From positions 1-64,000 of the IMG/VR virus record IMGVR_UViG_3300010397_000005: a stretch of 64,000 bases of DNA. The stretch is one strand, 5' to 3'. The position numbers and the translations under genes are program-made. The notes under the pieces were generated by a model. It was not told the DNA's origin. It saw only the letters and a list, made by a program, of their open reading frames with translations, and made no database searches. This DNA is from a virus. How positions within the stretch are numbered: position 1 is the first letter of the stretch; every line of letters starts with the position of its first letter. This document shows positions 1 to 10,047 of this stretch, in pieces.

Positions 1-1
1 T

Positions 2-328
2 CGTGCAGGATTTGTACAACTGCTGCCTGGAGCACTCAATCCCAAAATCGCCGGAGATCCCAACGACAGCAGCCAGCCAGACGATCTCCGAGACTACCGC
101 CGCTGGCTCACCCACCCCGGCAACCCCGCTGGACGAAAACCTGCATACATCGACAAGCATCTCGTAGCAAGGTTTCTGCAAGTTCCAGTCTGGTTGCTAA
201 GTCGCGTGCCGCTTCACTATCAGGAGGAGGCGCGAATCATTTTACAAGCTAAGCATGGCGCGCGTATGCACGCACTGGGGAGTAACAAGCTCATGGCTAC
301 GTTCCCGGTTGATCCATATGAAATGTAA
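2..328 (+). CDS. Phage protein upstream of tape measure, 5' truncated
   Basis: The frame is open from base 2 and ends with TAA at 326-328, so only the C-terminal 108 residues are visible. The protein is soluble, with a stretch rich in Arg, Pro and Asp and the C-terminal residues DPYEM. I do not recognise the family. Its place just before a small gene and the tape measure gene is where tail assembly chaperones lie in siphophages, but no slippery heptamer is seen near its end. The stop overlaps the next start as TAATG, which suggests translational coupling. Confidence 0.7.
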   Translation, partial: RAGFVQLLPGALNPKIAGDPNDSSQPDDLRDYRRWLTHPGNPAGRKPAYIDKHLVARFLQVPVWLLSRVPLHYQEEARIILQAKHGARMHALGSNKLMATFPVDPYEM

Positions 329-546
329 TGACTGAGCTACCATTCAACTTACACGACTTGGGTATAGTTCCTGAAGTGTTTTGTCGGTTATACGCAGCGC
401 GAATTACCCTCGTGGCCCATAAGGACGAGTCGGGAACAGTGGCAGGATTCTGGGTTCGTCATCCAAAGAACGACTGTCGTCACAGTGAACAGAAAATCGT
501 CATGCCAATAGTTTCGCTGGCTGAGATCGTATTGAAAGTTAAGTAA
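328..546 (+). CDS. Small protein before tape measure (possible tail assembly chaperone)
   Basis: This 72-residue protein starts at an ATG that shares one base with the upstream TAA stop and ends 7 bases before the tape measure start. Phages often place tail assembly chaperones here, sometimes as a frameshift product. The sequence itself carries no motif I recognise, so the chaperone role rests only on position. Confidence 0.6.
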   Translation: MTELPFNLHDLGIVPEVFCRLYAARITLVAHKDESGTVAGFWVRHPKNDCRHSEQKIVMPIVSLAEIVLKVK

Positions 547-553
547 ATCATCT

Positions 554-3500
554 ATGGACGTAGCTGAACTCAGAGCGATATACACCGCCACGAGTCAAGA
601 GTTTGACCGCGTCACAGACCACGTCCAGAAGCGGCTCAAAGAGACTCAGGCGCAGGCTGGCGGTCTGGGCGGCGCGTCGCAGGCCGTTGCGAACGAAGTA
701 AAGAAGATCGAGTCTACTCTCACCTCACGCGCGCCAGTGCGATTCCTTGGCATCGACGTAGCGAGCGAGAAGAAAGCCGCGGCGGAAGTTGTCAACACCG
801 CGCGTACTACTGCAAGTCAGGTTCAACAAGCTACTACCAAATTCGATTCAACCGCCTTCTGGGCGCGACAGGGCAAAGCCGCTACTGATTCCTTCCGTAC
901 TACTGAGCATGAAAGCGTACGCGCGGCGAAAGCTTCCAGTCTCGTTTGGGACAAAGCTACCCTCGACCGAATCAAAGCTGCCGAGCAGGGAGCCGCACAG
1001 GAGGCTCAGGTAACAGCCAAACGAGTAGCGTCAACTACTCGTGCTACTTCAACGATTGTCCGCGACGCCAAAACAGGCGCGACTCTCACGCAAGCTGAAC
1101 TGGCGAAGATCATCGGTGGCGGGTCGAAGGTAGTCGAAGCCGAGGCTGCGAAAGTCGGTAAAGCTACCGGAGGCGTCCTTGCCAACCTCCAAAAACTATT
1201 CCTGCAAAACAATTTCCTTTTCCGCCAACTCGGCCAGCGTGTGGCAGGCGATCTGGGATTCGCCGCGGTTGGTGTGAGTAAGCTCGCGCTCAACTTCGAG
1301 CAACTCGTCACCAAGTCAGGAGGCGCAGCTACGGGACTAGGAGACGTGGCGAGTAATGCGCTGGGGGCCACTGGGGCGCTTGGCCCGGTGGGGATCGCGG
1401 TTGGAGTCGTGGTAGTCGGACTCACCGCGCTGGTGGCAGCTTCAATTGGCGCGGCGGCGGGGATGTTCTACTTCGCAAGTTCAGCAGCAGAAGCCGAGGA
1501 GCGCTTCGCCGATCTTAGCCGTCAGACCGGATTAAGCACCGACAACCTGCAAGTGTTTGATCTCGCCGCGCGCCAGTCCGGTACTACACTGGATAAATTT
1601 GTGACAGGCGTGGGCCAGCTAGACCGAAAGCTGGTTGATGCCGCAGAGGGCGGGACCAGCAGGTTTAGTGTTGGACTGAAAAAGCTCGGCATTGATGCCG
1701 AAGATCCGAATAAGGCCATCAGTCAGTTAATTGACCTGTTTGCCAAGCTCCCCGCTGGAGTTACCCGCACAGGCGCGGCTATGCAGGTATTTGGCACACG
1801 TGACGGGAAAGCGGTTGTTGCGGTAGTGGACCAAATTACCGAGAGTGTCGGTACAGCAGACGGCGCTTTAGACAGGTTCAAAAAACAAGTACAGGATACA
1901 GGGGTCCATATTAACTCCGACGGGGTTGAAACGGCAGCGGCTTTTCATAAGCAAGTAGTCTTGCTCGAAGCCCAGTTCGAGTCCTTCAAACGTATCGTCG
2001 GCGAAGAAGCACTCCCCACTGTCCTAGCTGCGGCCACGAAATTCAGCGACTGGATCGCGCGTAATCGAGTTGAGATTGGCAACTGGGCGCGGGATATCGA
2101 GCACGTAGCCGAAGGTGTGCTCAGTCTCACCGGAGCACTGCTCAAACTTGCCGCAATCGCCGCTTTGCCGATGATTATCGAACTGCGGCTGATTCCTAAA
2201 ATAGCCGAAGGTGGCGGCAACATTACCGGGAGTATTGCGGCTGAGATAGGCAAGCGCATCGGCGTGCCGATTACGCCTCCCGAGCCAGTGCTGGCGCGAC
2301 GCACATTCACGCAGGACAGGGAAGCACAGCAAACCGCGGCGGATACAGCTAAGCGAATCCGTGATGCGTTTGCTCCGAAGGGACGTGGTGGGGGCAAGGG
2401 AGAAGATCCAGCCCAGACTGCGCGACGACTGGCTGAGATCTCACTACAGGAGACGCTGAAAGGATTACAGGCCGAGCATGACGCGCTCCAGCGGCAACTG
2501 GACCTCAATTTCGTCTCGCGGGAGAAGTACACACAGGACACGATCAACCTCGAACTCCATCGTCGGCAAGAGACGATTGTGGGCTTGCAGAAGGAATTGG
2601 CTGAAGCTGAAAAGATCCGCAAGCCGGGCCAGAGGGCGGTTCGGGTGGCTGAAATCAACGCGCGCATCAAGGAGGAGGAACGTCGCAGCGCGAAAGAGGT
2701 CCAGCAAATCACTGACGATTCCGCGGCTGAGCAACTGCGCATCGGCCAAGCTACAGCGAACTCGCAACTGCGCATTATCGAGACTCAGACCGAGCAGGTG
2801 AAAGCGCGCATCCGTGAGCAGGCTGACTTCCGCATTATCACCGAGCAGCAGGCAGCGGAGTTCGAGGAGAAGCAAGCGCTCAGGGTGTTCAACGCGCGAG
2901 AGCGGATCTTGCGGCAGGAGAAAGACGATGCTCGTCTCAGCGAGGAAAGACGTAATGAGGCGCAGAACAAGCTCGATGAACTAGCCGCAGAACGTAAAGC
3001 CTTCCTCGAAGGCGGTAGTCGTACTATTGCCGCTGCGATTCGCTCCGACGCCGAGCACGTGGTCCAGTTCGCGGCGCAAATCAGAGACGCGTTCCAGCGC
3101 GCGGCTGATGTGCGACTTGAGGCTGGCGAAACGAATCTGGAACCGCTACGTAACTCGATCCTTACTCGTCATCAACTCTGGGACGCAGAGTTGCAATTCG
3201 AGATCACGCGTGAGGAAGATCGACATGATCGAGTCATGCAGGGATTTAAGGACGAGGCCGATTTAGCGCGTATTCGTATCAAGAACGCGAAGGAGTTAGC
3301 CGACACCCTCGCAGGCATTCACGCGCAAGAGCAGGCCGAAGCAGAACTGCATCAAGCTCGATTGCGACAACTGGCGACACAGGCAGCCGAGCAGCGTCGT
3401 CAGGAGTTGCTGCAAGTGGCGGATGACCTCGCCTCGATTGCGTCTGACATCTTTGACGCAATTGGCAAGTCGTCAGACGAGTTCTGGAAGTCGTTGAAGC

Positions 3501-4108
3501 AATCCGCGGCAAATTTTGCCAAGCAGATTCGTGATGAACTGTTCAAGGGATTACTGGAGCGCCTCATTACCGGACAGGCACAGGGCGCGGAAGGGTTGAT
3601 CGGCACGATCATCAACCCCCTGCTCGGCGCGCGTGGGCCACATGCAGAAGTGGCTGACAATACCAAAGCAACTCGCGACAACACTGCCGCGCTTAACGCC
3701 CTCACTCGCACGATGGGTGGTACAGCGGCGATGCCGACTGACATCGCAGGCGGGATTAGCATGGCGCTACACGAGCTTGGTCATGGAGTCGGTGATCGAG
3801 TGTCGAGTTTATTCAGCGGCATCTTCGGCGGCGCGCGAGCAGGCGGCGGTCCGGTGGACATGGGACGAATCTACCAGATTCACGAGAAGGAATTCTTTCG
3901 CCCGAACGTGAGCGGGAAGATCTACAACTTGGACCAGATGAGCGCAGTACTGAGCAAGTCAAGTGGAGAAGTGCGGACCATTGTGGCACTGGGAGATGAC
4001 GCGGTCGGGGAAGCAATGGAGTCGCATCGGCTGACGCCGCAGGGACGACGAGCACAGATCGTGCGGGGCAGGTGGAATCGCAAAGTTGGAGGATTGCAGT
4101 TTGTATGA
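554..4108 (+). CDS. Tail tape measure protein
   Basis: This 1184-residue protein sets tail length and is threaded through the tail tube, then released on infection. Residues 1-200 and 600-1000 are rich in Ala, Glu, Gln, Lys and Arg and look like long coiled coils. Residues about 225-320 hold several hydrophobic segments with Gly and Val, typical of the membrane-active part of tape measure proteins. The region after them has the common pattern of a tape measure core (a FADLSRQTG-like stretch). By the rule of about 1.5 angstrom per residue the tail would be near 180 nm. The stop overlaps the next start in an ATGA junction. No peptidase or lysozyme motif was seen. Confidence 0.93.
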   Translation: MDVAELRAIYTATSQEFDRVTDHVQKRLKETQAQAGGLGGASQAVANEVKKIESTLTSRAPVRFLGIDVASEKKAAAEVVNTARTTASQVQQATTKFDSTAFWARQGKAATDSFRTTEHESVRAAKASSLVWDKATLDRIKAAEQGAAQEAQVTAKRVASTTRATSTIVRDAKTGATLTQAELAKIIGGGSKVVEAEAAKVGKATGGVLANLQKLFLQNNFLFRQLGQRVAGDLGFAAVGVSKLALNFEQLVTKSGGAATGLGDVASNALGATGALGPVGIAVGVVVVGLTALVAASIGAAAGMFYFASSAAEAEERFADLSRQTGLSTDNLQVFDLAARQSGTTLDKFVTGVGQLDRKLVDAAEGGTSRFSVGLKKLGIDAEDPNKAISQLIDLFAKLPAGVTRTGAAMQVFGTRDGKAVVAVVDQITESVGTADGALDRFKKQVQDTGVHINSDGVETAAAFHKQVVLLEAQFESFKRIVGEEALPTVLAAATKFSDWIARNRVEIGNWARDIEHVAEGVLSLTGALLKLAAIAALPMIIELRLIPKIAEGGGNITGSIAAEIGKRIGVPITPPEPVLARRTFTQDREAQQTAADTAKRIRDAFAPKGRGGGKGEDPAQTARRLAEISLQETLKGLQAEHDALQRQLDLNFVSREKYTQDTINLELHRRQETIVGLQKELAEAEKIRKPGQRAVRVAEINARIKEEERRSAKEVQQITDDSAAEQLRIGQATANSQLRIIETQTEQVKARIREQADFRIITEQQAAEFEEKQALRVFNARERILRQEKDDARLSEERRNEAQNKLDELAAERKAFLEGGSRTIAAAIRSDAEHVVQFAAQIRDAFQRAADVRLEAGETNLEPLRNSILTRHQLWDAELQFEITREEDRHDRVMQGFKDEADLARIRIKNAKELADTLAGIHAQEQAEAELHQARLRQLATQAAEQRRQELLQVADDLASIASDIFDAIGKSSDEFWKSLKQSAANFAKQIRDELFKGLLERLITGQAQGAEGLIGTIINPLLGARGPHAEVADNTKATRDNTAALNALTRTMGGTAAMPTDIAGGISMALHELGHGVGDRVSSLFSGIFGGARAGGGPVDMGRIYQIHEKEFFRPNVSGKIYNLDQMSAVLSKSSGEVRTIVALGDDAVGEAMESHRLTPQGRRAQIVRGRWNRKVGGLQFV

Positions 4109-4485
4109 GTATCAGTGACGAAGCGGGAGCGGATCTATTGAACTTGGATTTCAATGGCACGAGCTACAGTCCACCCGCGGTCTGGTATGTCGGCTTTCGG
4201 GGTGGGGGTAGCGAGCTAAGCGGCAACGGCTATGCGCGCATCCCGCTCACCGCGAACTCGACGAACTTCCCAGTCACTGCGACGAAGGCGATTAGCAATG
4301 GAATTGAGTTCGAGACGCCTGTTGCGACTGGTGGAGACTGGGGACAGGCCGACGAAGTGGGATTGTGGGCTGCATCGAGTGGGGGTGATCCGAGGTATTA
4401 CGATTTGCTTGATGCGCCGTTCACGGTGCTGAACGGGAGAAAGAGGACATTCCCTGTCGGATCTCTGACGATTAAACTTATATGA
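4105..4485 (+). CDS. Gp80-like phage tail fibre protein
   Basis: The start is the ATG in the ATGA overlap with the tape measure stop, giving 126 residues. The order of motifs follows the Gp80-type small tail protein family: an N-terminal helix with DLLNLDFNG, then YSPPAVWYVGF, a GYARIPL strand, NFPVTATKAISNG, a Trp-Gly loop and a C-terminal GSLTIKL strand. Proteins of this family are beta-sandwich structural components of tail tips or fibres. The next gene overlaps its stop by ATGA. Confidence 0.8.
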   Translation: MSISDEAGADLLNLDFNGTSYSPPAVWYVGFRGGGSELSGNGYARIPLTANSTNFPVTATKAISNGIEFETPVATGGDWGQADEVGLWAASSGGDPRYYDLLDAPFTVLNGRKRTFPVGSLTIKLI

Positions 4486-5330
4486 CCTACGCCAGCATTG
4501 AACAATCCGAATACGATGCCGCGCAAACTTTTCTCTACGAGTTCCGTGGGCCATTTGGCACCTTCAGGTGGTCCAGTGCTCCTGTCGTCATCGCTGCAAC
4601 TATCGGCGCAACTCTAACCACCTTCCTCCACCCGCGCGGTGGTATCTCGCACAACGATCCGACGATGTCTCCTCAAGCTGACAGGGGAAACTTGGAAATC
4701 ACTGTCAGCCATCGCAACCCGATAATTCGCGCGCATCGCGAGTTTCCTCCGGCTGGCGATACTGAAGTGACGGTGTGGAGACAGAATGAGATCAGTGGGG
4801 ACGTGTTCGAGATCTGGTCAGGGGTGGTGATTGAGACGCCGATCGTAGGATCGACAGGAATCATTCGCTCGCAGCACTGGGCCGCGGTGGTCGCGGGTAG
4901 TGAGGGGCTGAGTGAGAAGTGGGCTCCGACCTGCCCGTTTATGACGTACCAGTTTCCCTGTCCGGCGCAGATCGCAAATCACTCCACGGCAGTGGTGGTG
5001 AGTGCGGTTGACACGGAGAACTTTACTGTCACTGTCACTGGAATCACGCAGATCGACCACTGGTTCAACGCGGGCGTGTTCTCAGTTGCGAACGGCGACA
5101 AGCGCTTCATCTTGGACCATACGGGCGACGTGCTCACGCTACTCCAGAACTTCCCCGTGTCGTCATTGAAAGTAGGCGATTCGGCGACGCTGATCGATGG
5201 CGACGATCACTTGTACCAGACGTGCAGGGACAAGTTCGGCAGTGAGACTGGCAACGGGGCGGCGTTCGGGGGAAATCACTTGCAGACGAATAAGAACGTT
5301 CATGCGATTGGGAGGATTGAGGTGACGTGA
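4482..5330 (+). CDS. BR0599/DUF2163-type tail assembly protein
   Basis: This 282-residue protein has the outline of the phage BR0599 (DUF2163) family. A beta-rich N-terminal half with NPIIRAHREFPP and WSGVV stretches is followed by a Cys pair in the CPFMTYQFPC segment and a C-terminal CRDKFG...FGG stretch. Related proteins act in the distal tail, comparable to lambda gpL, in which conserved cysteines bind an Fe-S cluster. The four cysteines seen here could do the same, which is inference. It overlaps both neighbours by four bases. Confidence 0.75.
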   Translation: MTYASIEQSEYDAAQTFLYEFRGPFGTFRWSSAPVVIAATIGATLTTFLHPRGGISHNDPTMSPQADRGNLEITVSHRNPIIRAHREFPPAGDTEVTVWRQNEISGDVFEIWSGVVIETPIVGSTGIIRSQHWAAVVAGSEGLSEKWAPTCPFMTYQFPCPAQIANHSTAVVVSAVDTENFTVTVTGITQIDHWFNAGVFSVANGDKRFILDHTGDVLTLLQNFPVSSLKVGDSATLIDGDDHLYQTCRDKFGSETGNGAAFGGNHLQTNKNVHAIGRIEVT

Positions 5331-5446
5331 GCGATTGGGATTTCTTTTACCAGCAACTACAAGTCAGCTTCAAAGTATTAGCCATCATAGCGCCGTGTAT
5401 CACCGTGGTGCTCGTTCTACTATGGGTATTCAGGAGGAATCGCTAA
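5327..5446 (+). CDS. 39-residue single-pass membrane protein
   Basis: This short gene begins at a GTG that overlaps the upstream TGA (GTGA) and ends at the base before the next gene's TTG start. It encodes 39 residues: a short acidic-aromatic head (SDWDFFYQQL), one hydrophobic segment of about 22 residues, and a basic tail (FRRNR). The AGGAGG near its end serves as the ribosome site of the next gene. The tight fit between two tail genes supports it as real. Its function is unknown. Confidence 0.65.
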   Translation: MSDWDFFYQQLQVSFKVLAIIAPCITVVLVLLWVFRRNR

Positions 5447-8047
5447 TTGAGCGGCGGCGCACTGGGTCGAGCAGCCAGCAGGGCGATAACACAGCGCTCT
5501 GTGCTCTCGTCCACGCTGCTCCTGGCAGGCTCCCAAGCGCTTAACGTCCTGCTCGAACCGACTGGAGTCAAACGCGCCACTTTTAACGACTTCAACGTCT
5601 CTCCGGGGGAAGCATCCGACACTGTTTCCTACATCGCAGGCACGGTCGAAACCGTCCCGCATCTCATCTCCTACTTCGACTTTCATAGCAAGAAGGTAAA
5701 GAACGATGTCTCGATTGCGCAGATGCTGATCAGCGCAGGGCTGGATGGGCTGGCGGGTTACGTTGCAGGGGGAGGTTCATTCGGGCTTGTACCTGATCCG
5801 CCTACAGCCTACATCGGACTGGCCGAAGGGACAATACTGGGAGCAATCGTCGCCGGACTCGGGCAACTTCGCACCGCTTCATACCGCTACTACTGCGGCT
5901 TCCTCTACGGGATTTGTCATGGAGTGATCGATGCAATCACTGCGGTCAAAGTCGACGAGCGTATTGTCAGCTTCGGCGCTCCAGCGGGGAACCAGTTCCT
6001 CATCGATGATCCGAGTGCATGGGGCGGGGATCATGTCGACGGTGGAGTGTACGCGCTCTGTAAAGCCATCTCCGGCCACTTCTGGCCGACACAGAACATT
6101 GATCCCTACATCGCCGCGCAACTCGGTGCGAATACAGCGTCGTGGAGTGGTAAGGCGCTGTTCCTCATCTACGGCTTCACGGGCTATCCCGAGTCGGGTT
6201 ACTTCGCTGCTACTCCACAAGGCGCACCAGCGGTCAGGCCGCTCAAATTGCGTGTGCGCCGCCTGCCGAACAATCTCGGCGTACCTGCCTATCACGACAT
6301 CAACGGAGACGCGAATCTCGCCGAGTGCTGCTATGAGTGGCTGACGAGCCCGACGTTCGGCGTGAAGAAGCTCCCCTTGAGCAAGATCGATCTCGCCTCA
6401 TTCCAGCTCGGCGCGCAGACGCACTTCAACCGCGGGCTGGGTATCTCCATCGAGATGAACGCCGACACAGACGTCGAGACCGCGCTCGACAAATTCACCG
6501 CTCTCGGCGATTCGATTATCTACTACTCGTTCAACTCAGGCATGATTCGCTACAAGGTGATTGAGCGCGATTACTCGATTCCGAGCTTGCCTGTGTTCAG
6601 GCGTGGACCAGACGGCTCATCGCCTGAGTTGTACAACGTCATCAAAGTTGACGGCTTCACTCCCGGCACGTGGGCCAGTACAGCAAACGACTTCAGCTTC
6701 GATTACATAGATCGAAATAACAACTACTTGAAAGCCACCCGCTATGTGCAGGACATCGCGAACAAGATGCTCACGGGCAGGACGAGGTCGCTCTCGCAGT
6801 CGCTGGACGGGGTGAGCAATGGAGCAAGTGCGGCGTTAGTCGGAACTCGCGAGTTGCGCGCTGGTTCATATCCCCGCTCTCCATTCAATCTCACCGTCAA
6901 TCGCGATGGCTACGCACTCGAACCCGGCGACGTGATCAAGTATATCGACAATGTAGATAACTTCATCAAGATCCTGCGGGTTGGGGAAGTGCAGGCACTG
7001 GCGACTGACTCGACTGCGGAGATTCAACTCAACTGCACCGAGGACCAGTACGGAGTGGGTGCAGCGGCGTTTGCGGCTTATGTTCCACCCGGATTCACGC
7101 TCACCCTGCATTTACATTTTGAGCTGGAAGATAGCCTGAGTGCGTTGAGCGATGCGTTCAATAAGTTTATCGCAGTGGCCCAGAGTTCCTCGTTCGCGGA
7201 CAGTCTCAACCTGAGCGATGCAATTAGCATACAACTCAACGTGCCTGCATCACTAGCATTGAGCGATTCACTGAACAGTCTCACCGACGCGGTTGTTATG
7301 GCGGGCTTATTCGATCCGTCTCAGGAGGCCTCGACCGCGCTCTGGCTGCGTGCGGGAGATGAAGCCTATACCGACGATGGCACTACTCCTGCCTCGACTG
7401 ACGGCGACGCTATTCAGATGGTTCGTAATAAGCTCAACACGGCAGAGCGCTGGCGGCAGACCATCGCCGGAAGCAAGCCGACACATAAAGTAGGTATTCA
7501 AAACGGTCGTCCGGTCTGGCGATTCGATGGCGACGATTTCTTAGACCATAACAATACGGATCACTTCTTTGGTGGAACCGCGAATACCTTAATGGTAGTT
7601 GTGTCAGCGTCATCCACAGTTGACTACATCCTCAGCGGTTCGACCAGTGAGGGCGGTCCAGCGATCATCACCGGATTCACCCCGTCAGGCGGTTCGCCAC
7701 AGGAGTTTGAGTATTTCACGCAACAGAGCGGCGAGCGAAAGTCGTTTGCCCAGACGGCGACAGGGTTCCATATTCTGACGGTGACGAGGCCTGAGGGCGT
7801 GGGGACGCATAAGCTGTATTTTGACGGAGCGCTCGTCAATTCGGGGACAAACTTCAATAGCGCCAATGACAACTGGTCCAGTCATATTTTAGCGCGCATC
7901 GGGAGATTCATTACTGGAAGCTCTGGTGGTATCACCGCAGATCTTTGTGAGGTTGTTCAATGCACGACTGTGTTAAGCGATTCGAGACTGAATGACATGC
8001 ATCTCTACGCAGGCAACTATTGGGGAATTTCCGTTACCTTGCTCTAA
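5447..8047 (+). CDS. Tail tip (central fibre-like) protein with LamG-like C-terminus
   Basis: This 866-residue protein starts at TTG with a perfect AGGAGG nine bases upstream. The N-terminal 150 residues include Ala/Gly-rich hydrophobic stretches. Residues 160-540 resemble tail tip proteins of the gpJ or GTA hub type, with a long beta-rich part and a DVIKYIDNVDNFIKI-like strand. Residues about 553-620 hold three copies of the DS-x-L-x-D repeat that fills the large protein at 52.9 kb. The C-terminal 240 residues look like a concanavalin/laminin-G sandwich and could bind cell-surface glycans. Receptor binding is inferred. Confidence 0.75.
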   Translation: MSGGALGRAASRAITQRSVLSSTLLLAGSQALNVLLEPTGVKRATFNDFNVSPGEASDTVSYIAGTVETVPHLISYFDFHSKKVKNDVSIAQMLISAGLDGLAGYVAGGGSFGLVPDPPTAYIGLAEGTILGAIVAGLGQLRTASYRYYCGFLYGICHGVIDAITAVKVDERIVSFGAPAGNQFLIDDPSAWGGDHVDGGVYALCKAISGHFWPTQNIDPYIAAQLGANTASWSGKALFLIYGFTGYPESGYFAATPQGAPAVRPLKLRVRRLPNNLGVPAYHDINGDANLAECCYEWLTSPTFGVKKLPLSKIDLASFQLGAQTHFNRGLGISIEMNADTDVETALDKFTALGDSIIYYSFNSGMIRYKVIERDYSIPSLPVFRRGPDGSSPELYNVIKVDGFTPGTWASTANDFSFDYIDRNNNYLKATRYVQDIANKMLTGRTRSLSQSLDGVSNGASAALVGTRELRAGSYPRSPFNLTVNRDGYALEPGDVIKYIDNVDNFIKILRVGEVQALATDSTAEIQLNCTEDQYGVGAAAFAAYVPPGFTLTLHLHFELEDSLSALSDAFNKFIAVAQSSSFADSLNLSDAISIQLNVPASLALSDSLNSLTDAVVMAGLFDPSQEASTALWLRAGDEAYTDDGTTPASTDGDAIQMVRNKLNTAERWRQTIAGSKPTHKVGIQNGRPVWRFDGDDFLDHNNTDHFFGGTANTLMVVVSASSTVDYILSGSTSEGGPAIITGFTPSGGSPQEFEYFTQQSGERKSFAQTATGFHILTVTRPEGVGTHKLYFDGALVNSGTNFNSANDNWSSHILARIGRFITGSSGGITADLCEVVQCTTVLSDSRLNDMHLYAGNYWGISVTLL

Positions 8048-8056
8048 TTACAAGCG

Positions 8057-10033
8057 ATGACCCTCTCTTACTCAGACACCGTACTCAGCCGCAGCGGGCT
8101 CAAGCTCTTTCATCGCATGGATGAAGCGAGCGGCACAGTGCTGCGCGACTCCTCGCCTTTCGCCACCGACGGGGAGATCTACGCGCCAGTATTCGGCATC
8201 GCCTCGCCAGTGGAGACTGACCCAGCCTCGCTCGCGATGAGTGGTGCAGCGGGTAAGACGCTGATTAGTGTCGCGCCCCAGTCAGACGTGCGCGATAACT
8301 TCTCGATTGAGGTCTTCGGCTACGTGCTCCCACCTGTCCAAGTCTCGCACCTCGTCACGCGCAACGGGCAGATCGGGCTCAGTGGCGGCAATTACATCGC
8401 CATCGATCAGGGCGGCGGCGGGATTCGCTTCGTGCTATCGATTGGCGGCAGCGACTGGGAAGTGAACTTTACCCCGCCTGTCGTGAACCGCTGGTATCAC
8501 ATCGTTGGGATGCGCAACGGGAATGTGATGCGGCTGTATATTAACGGCGTGCTGGTCGCGAGTCGGAGCGATCTACCTACAGGCGATATCAACATCGGCG
8601 GATCGCCCGCGTGGTTCTTTGGGAGCGCGGCGAACCAGAACCTGTTCGTCAGCGCGGGGATTGACGAAGCCTCGATCTGCTCGCCAGCGTTGAATGCAAC
8701 CGAGGTGAAAGAGAACTACGAAGCTGCCATCAATCGTCTGCTCAGCAGTGCGACGATCACGGTGCGAGTGCAAGTCGTCCTCGATACCGACGCTCCTGAG
8801 CCAGTCGACTTCCCCTTCGCCCACAACTGGACTGAGCCGATCAGTGGGAGTGAGCGTGTCATCACCGAGCACCTCAGTTGGAAGACTCATGGCAATCGCT
8901 CCGAGCCTGACTATGAGCAGCGAGTGAATGCGCGCCCGCATGGACCACGACGCGCACTGGAGTATGCGATTACGCCGACGAGCACACAGGCTAAGGCATT
9001 GTTCCAGTGCACGCTATTCACCCCTGCGCAGGTGTTCCGACTGCCCATCCTCACCGACTGGGTACCGCTCATGACGACCGCGAATGTCTCTGACGCGACC
9101 CTCGACTGCGACACGACGCTGCGAGATTTTGAGATCGGCAGCTACTGCACAACGTTCACCGACCCCTACGATCCAACGACATTCCAGTTCTTCAAAGTCA
9201 CCTCACGCACTGACTCACAACTGGGAGTGAGTCCGGCGGTAGGCACGGCGATTGCGAACGGGCTGGTAGCTCCGGCTCGACTGGCGCACTTGCCAAATGA
9301 CGAATCACAACTGGAAGCGTACGTGATTGATCGTGAGACTGGAGCACTCACTTTCGAGATCCTCGATACTGAGCTGAGTTCACGACGGGTGACGGCTTAC
9401 AGTCCGACTTCCACTTACCAACCCAATTTGAGCAAACCTGCCATCGAAGTATTCAGCCTCGACTCGGCGCGATTCGACGTGCTCGAACAGACGCAGTACT
9501 CCATTCGCCAGCGTCAACTAGGCACGGGCAATCTCACTGGGAATGACTACTTTCGTGGGTTAGATACCGCAACTTCATCGACAATCCCGGCGCGGGTACT
9601 CTTGGTTTCACGCGAGGCATTAAGTGAGTTTTATGGCTGGCTGGAGGCACGACAGGGACGACAGAATCCAGTCTGGGTGCCGAGCAAGGAGAACGATCTT
9701 ACCTTCATCGCTCGCGTCAGTGGTACAATACTTCGAGTTGCGTCGGGCTACTCTTTCTACAATCTCCACTACGCCAGACGCGACGTCCAGCTCACTTACA
9801 GCGACGGTACTGTAGCAAATCGCCGCATCACATCAGTGGTGGATAATGGGAACGGAACCGAGGATATTGCAATGGCAAGTGTGCCGAGCGGGACAATTGA
9901 GGAAATCTCATGGCTGAGATTCTGCGTCGCACCGGACTCATTCGAACTGAGATTTCATCGCGATTTGAGCGTGCAAGGTGGAATGATCGTCGAGTGTGCG
10001 TGGGAATTCACTGAACTATTAACAACCCCCTGA
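8057..10033 (+). CDS. LamG-domain minor tail protein
   Basis: This is a 658-residue protein. Residues 1-220 fit a laminin-G/concanavalin-like sandwich (KLFHRMDEASGT start, WYHIVGMRNGN strand, LYINGVLVASR strand), a fold used for carbohydrate binding. The rest is beta-rich and ends with GMIVECAWEF-like strands. A WLEARQGRQNPVWVPS segment recalls phage minor tail proteins of the distal tail. It follows the tail tip gene by 9 bases with only a weak ribosome site. Confidence 0.7.
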   Translation: MTLSYSDTVLSRSGLKLFHRMDEASGTVLRDSSPFATDGEIYAPVFGIASPVETDPASLAMSGAAGKTLISVAPQSDVRDNFSIEVFGYVLPPVQVSHLVTRNGQIGLSGGNYIAIDQGGGGIRFVLSIGGSDWEVNFTPPVVNRWYHIVGMRNGNVMRLYINGVLVASRSDLPTGDINIGGSPAWFFGSAANQNLFVSAGIDEASICSPALNATEVKENYEAAINRLLSSATITVRVQVVLDTDAPEPVDFPFAHNWTEPISGSERVITEHLSWKTHGNRSEPDYEQRVNARPHGPRRALEYAITPTSTQAKALFQCTLFTPAQVFRLPILTDWVPLMTTANVSDATLDCDTTLRDFEIGSYCTTFTDPYDPTTFQFFKVTSRTDSQLGVSPAVGTAIANGLVAPARLAHLPNDESQLEAYVIDRETGALTFEILDTELSSRRVTAYSPTSTYQPNLSKPAIEVFSLDSARFDVLEQTQYSIRQRQLGTGNLTGNDYFRGLDTATSSTIPARVLLVSREALSEFYGWLEARQGRQNPVWVPSKENDLTFIARVSGTILRVASGYSFYNLHYARRDVQLTYSDGTVANRRITSVVDNGNGTEDIAMASVPSGTIEEISWLRFCVAPDSFELRFHRDLSVQGGMIVECAWEFTELLTTP

Positions 10034-10047
10034 AAGGATTGATTTAT

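Noticed and set aside
1006-2875. Long minus-strand frames inside the tape measure gene
   Set aside because: They lie opposite a well-supported gene, have Ser/Arg-rich composition typical of antisense frames, and no ribosome sites.
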